Assembly (NCBI RefSeq): GCF_964340395.1
Contig: NC_135555.1
Span: forward strand, 21,760,447-21,773,225
Origin: Glandiceps talaboti
Lineage: Eukaryota; Hemichordata; Enteropneusta; Spengelidae
Direction of reading: 5' to 3'
DNA length: 12,779 nucleotides
Part shown: positions 1 to 8,331 of the stretch, piece by piece
Position numbering within the stretch: the first letter of the stretch is position 1
Layout: each line of letters starts with the position of its first letter
The notes under the pieces: generated by a model
What the model saw: only the letters and a program-made list of their open reading frames with translations
The model's database searches: none
Told to the model about the DNA's origin: nothing
Program-made: the position numbers and the translations under genes

Positions 1-413
1 TGGAAAACCTAGGTAATGGTAAAAAAAAAAAGGTATTTGAAAACCAAGATAAATGTATACTGATCCAAGACACAAAATTAATCTATGGAAGAACCAGTCT
101 TCAAATTCAGTGTGAGTGAAATTTGCCAATTTGTCAATAAGAGTTATTTGATTAACATGTACCATAGATTGCATCAATGGGAAAGTTAATGCAGTAACAC
201 ATAGTTGAGAACACTCACACAACACATCAATCACAAACAGGCATTTCAATTTGTGATTGTCAATCTAGGCAGTTTACTGTCAGTATGGAGAGATATACAC
301 CAGGGAGTTGATGGCTGTTTATTTAACCTTCTACATGTTTGTTCACTTGTTTACTCTTATTTAGTCTACAGCCAGGGATAAACTACTGTTTATTTTCACA
401 GTGACCTCTGACT
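1..413. other. Unique AT-rich sequence, no gene seen
   Basis: I see no coding frame, tandem repeat or strong motif here. There is a short poly-A run near 20-31. It reads as ordinary intronic or intergenic animal DNA. Confidence 0.5.
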
Positions 414-427
414 TTTACCATGGCAAC
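414..427. promoter_or_regulatory. X-box-like (RFX) site
   Basis: The 14 bases TTTACCATGGCAAC match the metazoan X-box consensus RYYNYYATRRNRAC at all positions but the first. RFX factors bind such sites in ciliary and other promoters. It stands alone with no visible core promoter, so function is inferred only from the motif. A further half-site, ATAGCAAC, lies about 40 bp downstream. Confidence 0.35.
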
Positions 428-490
428 TGTTTACATGATGTCATAGCTACATTCTTAGTGTCATAGCAACCACATCTATAACTGCCAAAG

Positions 491-502
491 TTGAACGTTC
501 AA
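491..502. repeat. 12-bp perfect palindrome
   Basis: TTGAACGTTCAA is its own reverse complement. It could be a dimeric-factor site or chance; nothing around it decides. Confidence 0.3.
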
Positions 503-637
503 TAGGCCCTTCAGTAAAGATAAATTTTCATGAGGGGGCTAGGTGCAATGTACTAGTACTTTAAAAAAGGTTGATTTGCAGTCACTGTGATAGTAAACAC
601 AACCACAAACTGCCTAGTTTTTTGTTACTGGTTACTT

Positions 638-790
638 AGCCTAGATTCTATACATGTCGTACGTTGATTTGGGCTATAACCCATAACTCATAGTCTAGAT
701 TCTATACATGTCCTTGATTTGGGCTATTACCCACAACTCACAGCCTAGATTCTATACTTGTAGTTGATTTGGGCTGTATCCACAACTCAC
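638..790. repeat. Three-copy tandem repeat, ~50 bp unit
   Basis: Copies start at 638, 692 and 742, with lengths 54, 50 and 49 bp. Each begins AGYCTAGATTCTATAC, contains TTGATTTGGGCT and ends in a CAACTCAC-like block. Length differences come from small indels after the TATAC-TTGT part. Divergence is moderate, so this is not a very recent expansion. Confidence 0.85.
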
Positions 791-810
791 TAGAATAACG
801 CTAACGGTTT

Positions 811-916
811 AGCCTGTGTACTGTGCTGTTGAGATACATGGTTAGCAGGTTGTACCTCCTAGCCCTCATAGCCTGTGTACTGTGCTGTTGAGATACATCG
901 TTAGCAGGTTGTACCT
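811..916. repeat. Two-copy tandem repeat, 59 bp unit
   Basis: The block starting AGCCTGTGTACTGTGCTGTT at 811 recurs at 870. The second copy is nearly identical through TTAGCAGGTTGTACCT. It directly follows the ~50-bp repeat, and both units start with AGCCT, so they may share an origin. Confidence 0.85.
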
Positions 917-980
917 TAATCTTGTAGTAAGATCTTAGATCTCTACTTTGGGGGTAGCTAAATAAAGCTCACACTCACAG

Positions 981-1032
981 TAATGAGTACCTGTGACACT
1001 GCCCTCAGTGGCAACCTTCGGTCACCTGTACA
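981..1032 (+). CDS. Weak candidate exon, 52 bp
   Basis: An acceptor-like CACACTCACAG ends at 980 and a good donor, GTAAGC, starts at 1033. One frame between them is open and includes an ATG at 983 (MSTCDTALSGNLRSPV). The local base composition is less AT-rich than its surroundings. The piece is short, no homology is recognised, and the polypyrimidine tract is poor, so chance is at least as likely. If this is the first coding exon, the ATG at 983 could be its start. Confidence 0.12.
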
Positions 1033-1580
1033 GTAAGCAGAATAGCCCAAGGGGTCTTGCAGTAAGACTAGATGTACCTAGGCCTTGTATTCTCCGATTG
1101 TAACGATTACATATTGTCATAATTGATAATAATGAATTGAAAATTTTCTTTCTGTATGGTAATTATTTTTTTGTCACACAGCTCCACTATCCTTGGTGAT
1201 TCTAACCTGGTGGTATTGCTAACAACATCATTTGGCACAGTGGGTAATTTTAAAACCTAGGCTACTAAGAACTTTCACCCATTGTTTGACCAATGAAATG
1301 TTGAAGTCGTTATTTTAATTTTTAGGTGAGAGTTGTGGGGAGTGGCAAAGATAGAATCTAGGGTACTTAAGTACATGGTATGAAAAATGTAGATTTTTCT
1401 GTTACCAGGGTTCTTTAACTTTTACTGTGAACAAAACTGATTAGTTATACAGATGGTGAGTATTAATCATGGAAGAAAAGGCTTTGACAGTAAAATGTGT
1501 GACTTGTAAGATGTTATGAATTAACAAAACAGAATTATCCCATTAGTAGGCACAATCAATATTAGTGTAGATGACACATC
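1033..1580. other. Unique sequence, no gene seen
   Basis: Nothing convincing is visible beyond a small hairpin (arms GTCTT and AAGAC, around 1055-1069). AT-rich non-coding DNA. Confidence 0.4.
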
Positions 1581-1585
1581 GTATT

Positions 1586-1599
1586 GTTGCCAAGGCAAC
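1586..1599. promoter_or_regulatory. Perfect X-box (RFX binding motif)
   Basis: GTTGCCAAGGCAAC is an exact inverted pair of GTTGCC and GGCAAC half-sites with a 2-bp spacer, the ideal form for an RFX dimer. It lies in otherwise AT-rich sequence, just upstream of the decayed 53-bp satellite. No TATA box or coding exon is close by, so it may be an enhancer element or a site left by a repeat. Confidence 0.5.
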
Positions 1600-1654
1600 G
1601 CTTTTAAAGACTTGGAATATTGTAAATTGATTCTTTGTTAATCAAAAGATTCAT

Positions 1655-1990
1655 AGAAATAGCAGGGTATTGAGTGTGATCATATCTAACAATGATATTA
1701 ATATTTCATCATATTGAATTTGATTATGTTTAAGAATGATATCTACCGGTAAATGTCATAGAAATAGCACATTCAGTGTTTTTGTGATGAAAATTGATAT
1801 AAAAAACTATAGAAATAACAAATTATTGAATTTGTTGATAACTTGAAAGTGATGTTAAATTTCATAGAAACATAGTTTTAAATGTGTTTATGCTAAGTAC
1901 TAAGATCAAAAAATTACTGGAAACAGCAAAATATTGAATTTAGTGATAACTGATTTTACAGTATAACAATTAACATGACTTTAGAAAATA
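1655..1990. repeat. Decayed ~53-bp satellite, block 1
   Basis: A degenerate motif like ATAGAAATAGCAAAATATTG followed by AATTTGTGATAACT recurs. The AGAAA-type anchor falls near 1655, 1707, 1760, 1811, 1866, 1919 and 1983, a mean step of about 53 bp. Copies have diverged heavily. The same family returns at 4500-4810 and 6130-6300. Confidence 0.6.
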
Positions 1991-2040
1991 GGGTAGGTAG
2001 GTCAGAATTTTAATTTATTGTATTTTTTTAAATTTAATTA

Positions 2041-2087
2041 ACTATTTATGTATTTATTTGTTTATTTACTTATTTATTTATTTGCAG
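2041..2087. repeat. TTTA/TTTG simple repeat
   Basis: Imperfect tetranucleotide repeats of TTTA, TTTG and close variants run through this stretch and end in TTTGCAG. Confidence 0.8.
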
Positions 2088-2157
2088 ACTATACTGTGTT
2101 AATTCAACTTATAGTCTTAAAAGACATGAAATGAGATTTTAAAGAAAAAATTAAACA

Positions 2158-2292
2158 TTTTTTCACATTCAAAAAGGTGAAATGATAATAATTTTACTTC
2201 TATTTCCATGTAAGTTTTCGTATCTTTGGCAAGAAAATTTACATGGAAATAGTAGTTAATCATCCTCATTTTACCTTTTGAATGTGAAAAAA
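2158..2292. repeat. 135-bp near-palindrome (long hairpin)
   Basis: The arms are 2158-2219 and 2233-2292, with a 13-bp loop at 2220-2232. The outer ends pair TTTTTTCACATTC with GAATGTGAAAAAA; the inner part pairs CTATTTCCATGTAA with TTACATGGAAATAG. The middle has mismatches. Such structures are typical of MITE-like elements or hairpin RNA loci. No clear target-site duplication could be assigned. Confidence 0.75.
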
Positions 2293-2560
2293 TTTACATT
2301 GCAATATAGCAACATATTGAGCAAGCACAAAATGAAAGAGATAGGTTCTATATTTGCATAATAATTATGCCAGGCCCCAGTAAGAAATTTCATAAAAGTT
2401 TTCATGGACTGTATAGAATAGCATAATTCATATCACCTGTGAACTACCATCTGAAATATGTTCATTGGAATAAACTCTATCCTAAGGTAGTTCATCAGAA
2501 TCATTTAGAACATAGTAAACTTTTTTTTTTCTTTTTTGTTTTAAAATGTTTTTGTGCTAG

Positions 2561-2727
2561 GAATTGCTCCCAGCGATTTTCTGTTATGCTGACATATACA
2601 CACAAATACACACACTGCTACAGAGATCCATTCAGGTTGGTGTGGAACTGTCAAGACTTTCCCAGACAGTCCACAGGCTATCCCGGAGTCACCCAGGCCA
2701 GGCAAACATAGCTCTTGCGGGTTCCAT
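2561..2727 (+). CDS. Candidate internal exon of an unknown protein
   Basis: A long T-rich tract (2520-2556) leads into GTGCTAG, so the acceptor AG lies at 2559-2560. A donor, GTGAGA, begins at 2728. Between them 167 bp are open in the frame starting at 2561, giving 55 residues that begin ELLPAIFCY, continue LLQRSIQVGVELSRLSQ and end near ANIALAGS. The piece looks helical, with leucines spaced as in an amphipathic helix, and CTG, CAG, CTC and TCC codons are common. It is clearly less AT-rich than its flanks. I recognise no family. A second frame through the same stretch is also open (from a GTG at 2439), which weakens the case. If spliced as proposed, the exon length is not a multiple of three (phase 0 to 2), and the minisatellite at 2823 lies in the following intron. 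It could instead be a fragment of a repeat. Confidence 0.35.
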
Positions 2728-2822
2728 GTGAGAACATGGTAAACTTACACTGGCATATTTAATAGGTACTGTGCCAGATATGAATTCGTTATTGACTTGT
2801 TCTGAGAGCAACAAACAGCCTG

Positions 2823-4334
2823 AGCAACAACATAACATGAACACAGTACTAGTATCTGACACAGTGATTTTCACTCATAGTCTTAGCAACAACATAACAT
2901 GAATACAGTACTAGTATCTGACACAGTGATTTTCACTCACAGTCTTAGCAACAACATAACATGAATACAGTACTAGTATCTGACACAGTGATTTTCACTC
3001 ATAGTCTTAGCAACAACATAACATGAATACAGTACTAGAAATACTAGTATCTGACACAGTGATTTTCACTCATAGTCTTAGCAACAACATAACATGAATA
3101 CAGTACTAGAAATACTAGTATCTGACACAGTGATTTTCACTCATAGTCTTAGCAACAACATAACATGAATACAGTACTAGAAATACTAGTATCTGACACA
3201 GTGATTTTCACTCACAGTCTTAGCAACAACATAACATGAATACAGTACTAGAAATACTAGTATCTGACACAGTGATTTTCACTCATAGTCTTAGCAACAA
3301 CATAACATGAATACAGTACGAGAAATACTAGTATCTGACAGTGATTTTCACTCATAGTCTTAGCAACAACATAACATGAATACAGTACTAGAAATACTAG
3401 TATCTGACACAGTGATTTTCACTCATAGTCTTAGCAACAACATAACATGAATACAGTACTAGAAATACTAGTATCTGACACAGTGATTTTCACTCACAGT
3501 CTTAGCAACAACATAACATGAATACAGTACTAGAAATACTAGTATCTGACACAGTGATTTTCACTCATAGTCTTAGCAACAACATAACATGAATACAGTA
3601 CTAGAAATACTAGTATCTGACACAGTGATTTTCACTCATAGTCTTAGCAACAACATAACATGAATACAGTACGAGAAATACTAGTATCTGACAGTGATTT
3701 TCACTCATAGTCTTAGCAACAACATAACATGAATACAGTACTAGAAATACTAGTATCTGACACAGTGATTTTCACTCATAGTCTTAGCAACAACATAACA
3801 TGAATACAGTACTAGAAATACTAGTATCTGACACAGTGATTTTCACTCATAGTCTTAGCAACAACATAACATGAATACAGTACTAGAAATACTAGTATCT
3901 GACACAGTGATTTTCACTCACAGTCTTAGCAACAACATAACATGAATACAGTACTAGAAATACTAGTATCTGACACAGTGATTTTCACTCACAGTCTTAG
4001 CAACAACATAACATGAATACAGGACTAGAAATACTAGTATCTGACACAGTGATTTTCACTCACAGTCTTAGCAACAACATAACATGAATACAGTACTAGA
4101 AATACTAGTATCTGACAGTGATTTTCACTCATAGGCTTAGCAACAACATAACATGAATACAGTACTATCTGACACAGTGATTTTCACTCATAGGCTTAGC
4201 AACAACATAACATGAATACAGTACTAGAAATACTAGTATCTGACACAGTGATTTTCACTCATAGTCTTAGCAACAACATAACATGAATACAGTACGAGAA
4301 ATACTAGTATCTGACACAGTGATTTTCACTCATA
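2823..4334. repeat. 22-unit minisatellite, 62/71-bp unit
   Basis: Units begin AGCAACAACATAACATGA at 2823, 2885, 2947, 3009, 3080, 3151, 3222, 3293, 3362, 3433, 3504, 3575, 3646, 3715, 3786, 3857, 3928, 3999, 4070, 4139, 4198 and 4269 (the last partial). The first three are 62 bp; most others are 71 bp because AAATACTAG is inserted next to TACTAG. Units at 3293, 3646 and 4070 are 69 bp, having lost one CA of GACACAG. The unit at 4139 is 59 bp. Identity is very high. Each unit holds a small inverted repeat, AGTGA-TTT-TCACT. Confidence 0.97.
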
Positions 4335-4499
4335 ATTTTCTACCGGAAATTACAGTTTTCATGACAATACAGATAACTTCTTGCCATTTAAAAAAAAAGC
4401 TTTTGGAATGCAAAAAAAAAAACATGCTTATGGTTGGCATCATAAACTAGGGCCAGGTTTTAGGAAACACATAATTGTTTTTATTTGGTCTAAGCACTT

Positions 4500-4810
4500 A
4501 TATCAAAAGTTCTTAGAAACAGCAAAATATTGAATTTGGTGATAACTAATTTTACAATAACATTAACATTTTATAGAAGGAAGACTTTGAATGTTTTTTT
4601 TGCGATAAGCACTTATATCAAAAGGTTTATAGAAATAGCAAAATAATTGAATTTTGTGATAACAGGGATATCAAAATTTCATAGAAATATGTTGAGTACT
4701 GACGTCAAATGTAGAAAGTAAAATATTAAATTTAATAATAACTAAACAATAACGTTAAGAATTCATTGAAATAGCAAGACGTTGAATGTTTACAGCAAAA
4801 GATTGAATTG
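4500..4810. repeat. Decayed ~53-bp satellite, block 2
   Basis: The family seen at 1655-1990 recurs here, with anchors near 4515, 4575, 4631, 4683, 4713 and 4767. The unit at 4516 (GAAACAGCAAAATATTGAAT...) is a close match to the one at 1920. Divergence between units is high. Confidence 0.6.
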
Positions 4811-4837
4811 AGTGATATAACTTAAAGCTGTACTAGT

Positions 4838-5179
4838 GGCAACAGGAATGTTTTTTGAAACTGTTATGTTAGATATTACTAGTAATATTGTATATACTGT
4901 GTACAGTATTGAATCACCTATGACTAAATAATTTTGTGTAGTTGTACACCAACAAATGGTGCAATGAATCCTGTCAAGTTGATTTTTGGGTCCACACCCT
5001 AAAATCAGTACTACTATGTGATTATGATTCCAACCTGTTATTGTACTATGTATGGATAAAATTGACATGTAATTAATGTGAGTGTCCAATTATTAGTATT
5101 TTAACAATTTATTTTCAGTCAATATATTGTTGGCTGTGTGATTGAAAAAATAATACCTAAGTTACAGCTAGTACAGGTT
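4838..5179. repeat. Larger dispersed repeat, copy A
   Basis: This stretch aligns in order with 5479-6124. Shared blocks include TTTTTTGAAA, TAATATTGTA, AATCACCT or CATCACCT, the stem-loop block GATTTTTGGGTCC, CCAACCTGTT or TCAACCTGTT, and AATATATTGTTGG followed by TGTGTGATTGAAA. Copy A is the more compact form. Its stem-loop is at 4981-5006, with one mismatch in the arms. Confidence 0.6.
4981..5006. repeat. Stem-loop in copy A, one mismatch
   Basis: Arms GATTTTTGGGT and ACCCTAAAATC surround the loop CCAC. It is the counterpart of the perfect stem-loop at 5614-5639. Confidence 0.7.
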
Positions 5180-5188
5180 AAATGTGCA

Positions 5189-5359
5189 TAGCAACAAGAC
5201 CATGCCCATAGCAACAGCCAAATGATCATGTATATTGCAAAGATAATATCAGGAATTCATACAAAAGTGAACAAAAACATTAAAAAAAATATATGCAAAT
5301 ATATCTAGCAACATGACCACACCCATAGCAACAGCCAAATGATCGCGTATATCACAAAG
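5189..5359. repeat. Two-copy repeat, copies 117 bp apart
   Basis: 5189-5242 and 5306-5359 match closely. Both contain CCCATAGCAACAGCCAAATG with TAGCAACA upstream. Each copy carries two AGCAAC half X-boxes. The 63 bp between them are AT-rich. Confidence 0.8.
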
Positions 5360-5478
5360 CTAGCAACATGGTTGGATAGGCAACTGGATAGTAATTCAGC
5401 AAGTGAACACCTATTGTTAGCATGGACTAGCATATGGATAAACATTTAAAAAAACTACGGTTGTGCTGCAATGCCATT

Positions 5479-6124
5479 GGCAGTATTTTTTGAAAATGTT
5501 TTTCGTAGATACAATAACTAACATCTGTAATATTGTACACAATCAACAGTATGGCATCACCTGTTGGTAAACATATTTTTTGTAGCTGTATAAACAGTAA
5601 ATCAAATCAAATAGATTTTTGGGTCCGCACCCAAAAATCAGCGCCCTCAATGGCAATCACGGTTTCAACCTGTTTGTTAGTCTGTATTCAGACACAGATT
5701 ATATTTTGTCATATTCCTAAAAAACCTTCTGAAATATGTTTTATTTAAATACTAGTTGTGTGCAAATACATATTCTATAACATACAATCTAATAGTCAGC
5801 ATGCGCAATGCACATATAGAATGCACGCTAGTCACTCACTGAGGATTTCGAACACACAAAATATAATCTATTCTTGACTTCATGGAACGTCCTGTGAACA
5901 CGGCCATGGTTAATTCTATTAATTTCAGCGGCAATAATAGTTTTAAAGATAAGTTACAAAAAAAGTCAAGATGTCTGTTGAGACTCTACCTGTTTGTGAA
6001 CTATTTAAGGATAACATCGCCCACTGGTTAACATGTACAATGTCTGTTATTCATATTTCAACTGAATATATTGTTGGTTGTGTGATTGAAACAAATAATA
6101 TCCCAGTGAAAACTAGTACAGTTT
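5479..6124. repeat. Larger dispersed repeat, copy B
   Basis: This is the partner of copy A. The left part (5479-5690) and right part (6059-6124) match copy A. The intervening 5700-6055 has no match in copy A and is either an insertion here or a deletion there. Sequence in that insert is less repetitive and holds two short ATG-started frames. Confidence 0.55.
5614..5639. repeat. Perfect 11-bp stem-loop in copy B
   Basis: Arms GATTTTTGGGT and ACCCAAAAATC are exact reverse complements around the loop CCGC. It is followed at once by AGCGCCCTCAATGGC, a sequence resembling a CTCF-type core with one base missing. Confidence 0.85.
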
Positions 6125-6126
6125 GA
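5971..6126 (+). CDS. Small ATG-started frame, doubtful
   Basis: An ATG at 5971 with A at -3 opens 51 codons to a TGA at 6124-6126. The product starts MSVETLPVCELFKDNIAHWL and has no recognised domain or signal peptide. The first ~29 codons lie in the insert unique to copy B; the rest reads through dispersed repeat sequence that is shifted by indels in copy A, which argues against constraint. An overlapping frame from ATG 5905 with a strong Kozak context (GGCCATGG) gives another 41 codons. Both are more likely chance than genes. Confidence 0.12.
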   Translation: MSVETLPVCELFKDNIAHWLTCTMSVIHISTEYIVGCVIETNNIPVKTSTV

Positions 6127-6129
6127 TAT

Positions 6130-6300
6130 CAAGAATTCATATAAGTTGCAAAATATTTAATATTACTGTACATAACTATGACTTGAAAAGTTCACAGAAA
6201 TGATACAAATATTAAACTAGGTAATACAAATAAGAAGGCAGTGACATCAAAATTTCATTAAAACGGTAAGATGTTGGCTATGCGTAACAAAGACATTAAA
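6130..6300. repeat. Decayed ~53-bp satellite, block 3
   Basis: Three weak copies with anchors near 6139, 6195 and 6258 resemble blocks 1 and 2, for example ATCAAAATTTCATTAAAA followed by a GTAAGATGTTGG block. The block follows copy B as block 2 precedes copy A. Confidence 0.4.
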
Positions 6301-6571
6301 ATGAATGTATCATCCATGTGTATTGATCATTTGATGGAAGCCTGTATTAATCACATCTCATGCTTTTCATTATAAACTCTGACGTCTTGGTGTGAAGTGG
6401 TTCTTTTTGTATTTTATATTAAATTTCACACATGAAGATTTGTTGACATTACTGTGAATATGAAAGAACAAGTGGCTATAACTAAAAATATTGTAATAAA
6501 AAGACAGACTCACTCATTTCCAAGACATGACTTGTATTATGTGTCAATCAGATACTGGAGTTATGTGACTT

Positions 6572-6605
6572 GTTTCCATGGCAACTAATGACGTCAGTAT
6601 AAATA
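6572..6605 (+). promoter_or_regulatory. X-box, CRE and TATA box cluster
   Basis: GTTTCCATGGCAAC (6572-6585) fits the X-box consensus at every position. A full palindromic CRE, TGACGTCA, follows at 6589-6596, and TATAAATA lies at 6598-6605. RFX and CREB/ATF sites side by side are known from MHC class II X1-X2 boxes and other RFX-regulated promoters. An initiator-like TCATTT lies at 6619-6624, slightly close to the TATA box. No coding exon is visible downstream in the window, so any transcript would be non-coding or have a distant exon. Confidence 0.45.
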
Positions 6606-6639
6606 TTGTATATCTGATTCATTTTAGCAACCAGATAGT

Positions 6640-7990
6640 ATTGTTCATAGTTGTTTACAAGTCATAGGACTAATAATGTGATTATAAAGTACTACACCTC
6701 TCCATCTGCCCCAAGAATATTCTGTAGACATTAAATTAAAGACCATTCTTTGGTAATATATAGTTGTAGTTTCAGTTCATTTACCCAAATAAATATAAAG
6801 TATAACAGTAGGGAAATGGGGGGTCAGAAAATAGCTTACAGCTAGTCTGGGCCTGTCCCCTAACAGATCAATGTACAGAAATTCACAGCAAGGTACTAAC
6901 AGGAATGAAAATAATATATAATGCATTATGTAGACACAAATCTCAGTGTGCCTTCTAATCATAGCCAAATTTTGTTGTCGTGAGTCAAAATGTTAAAAAC
7001 TGGGATTATTTCTTGTGAGTCACCACATAGTAGAGATACAGAATACCAAACTTTGGTGGGTCACTAGAAATTGTGTGCGTCAGTGGTGCGTCAAATTGGC
7101 TTAGAGGGTACACTGTACATGATTAAAATTACAAATATAAAGTTGATCTGTTATACTGCGCCAGGTGATGTTGCTTGAAGGTTTGTTTGAAACAATTTAA
7201 AGAGTTAATACGTGTTGTGTTGTGTGGGGTTCGATGTCGTTCTAAATGTTTGCATCAGGAAAACAAATAGAAAATTGACCTGTGTTTGATCTGGTATGAT
7301 ATGGATATAGAGTTTGATATAAGCAGAATTGAGTGTCAAGTAATTGATTTTTTACAATGATACAGATAATTACTGGTTTACAGTTGACTATTAAAATGAG
7401 TGGATTCTTAGAAATTGGAATGAAGCCGTTAAAAAATCAGTATATTGAAAACCAACAATGAGGAATTTATGTTTCCATAAAAGTTACGTTTTTCAAGTAG
7501 ATTATTTATCTTCAGTGATATGCAGGTGTTAGGTCTTGTCGGAATGAAATTTGAAGTTTTGAAAACATTTGTCAATCAAATGCAATATTATTAGAGTGTT
7601 TGTTATTTTGTTGTAAACATACACCTATTACATTGAAAACTTTTCATGACTAATAAATTCCTTGTTTCATGTAGTCATGGGAGGCATGTACTTGCTACAT
7701 CCCGTGTTCTCTAATATCAACTGTAGAGGGCAGTCATTAACTGAAATGAACTACAGTAGTTGAGTATGTCAGAAGAGATGTTGTGATAGGTGTCAGGGTG
7801 ACTGTAATAACTCGAGGCAATCAGTTGTCAAAGTAAATTTCATGTGTAAAAAAACCCCCGAATGTCCCTTAAAATGGCCACATGGACGAGAATTTGGTAT
7901 TTATTTTGGATTGTTAATTGATAAAACAAGTTTACTATATTTTTCTACTTGACAAAATAATGTGAAACAATATACATATATATATACCAA
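6640..7990. other. Unique AT-rich sequence, no gene seen
   Basis: I find no convincing exon or array here. There is a 12-bp palindrome, ATAATGCATTAT, at 6918-6929, a GT-rich patch near 7211-7229, a CTCF-like partial match (CTGTAGAGGGCAG) at 7721-7733, and a 28-codon ATG frame at 7677-7763 that could easily be chance. Confidence 0.4.
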
Positions 7991-8002
7991 GCTCTTGTCT
8001 GT

Positions 8003-8083
8003 AACTCAATAAATTGCAAAAATTCAAAAAGTATGTAAGAACATTTTCCCCCCACATTTGAGCTTTTTGCAATTTATTGAATT
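8003..8083. repeat. Stem-loop with 20-bp arms
   Basis: CAATAAATTGCAAAAA (8007-8022) is the exact reverse complement of 8064-8079, and the pairing extends four bases outward with one mismatch. The loop is 41 bp and contains a CCCCCCC run. The outer arms hold AATAAA and its complement. Confidence 0.8.
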
Positions 8084-8190
8084 CCAAACATTGACTTTAT
8101 CAACGACATAGCGTGTATTATATTATACATACATGCCAGATATACACACGCCATGACATGGAATTTAGACTGTACAATGATTGAGTTAGT

Positions 8191-8331
8191 GGTAGCCTAA
8201 GTGGGCTACCAGTTGCAAATAATGGTAGCCTAAGTGGGCTACCAGTTGCAAATAATGGTAGCCTAAGTGGGCTACCAGTTGCAAATTATGGTAGCCTAAG
8301 TGGAATACCAGTTGCAAATTATGGTAGCACC
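8191..8331. repeat. 33-bp tandem array with hairpin units
   Basis: Full units start at 8191, 8224, 8257 and 8290, with a partial one at 8323. In the first three units GGTAGCC and GGCTACC form a perfect 7-bp stem around the loop TAAGTG; in the fourth the right arm has decayed to GAATACC. The rest of each unit reads AGTTGCAAATAAT or close. Because 33 is a multiple of three, the minus strand stays open with an 11-residue repeat, which is not evidence of coding. Confidence 0.95.

Noticed and set aside
2823-4334. CRISPR array
   Set aside because: The whole 62-71 bp unit is conserved, with no variable spacers between short repeats; it is a plain tandem repeat in animal DNA.
4790-5089. 99-codon minus-strand frame
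   Set aside because: It lies in dispersed repeat copy A, has no recognised domain, and the related copy B does not keep the frame.
7205-7240. tRNA B-box (GGTTCGATGTC)
   Set aside because: No matching A-box, no acceptor stem and no cloverleaf could be folded around it.
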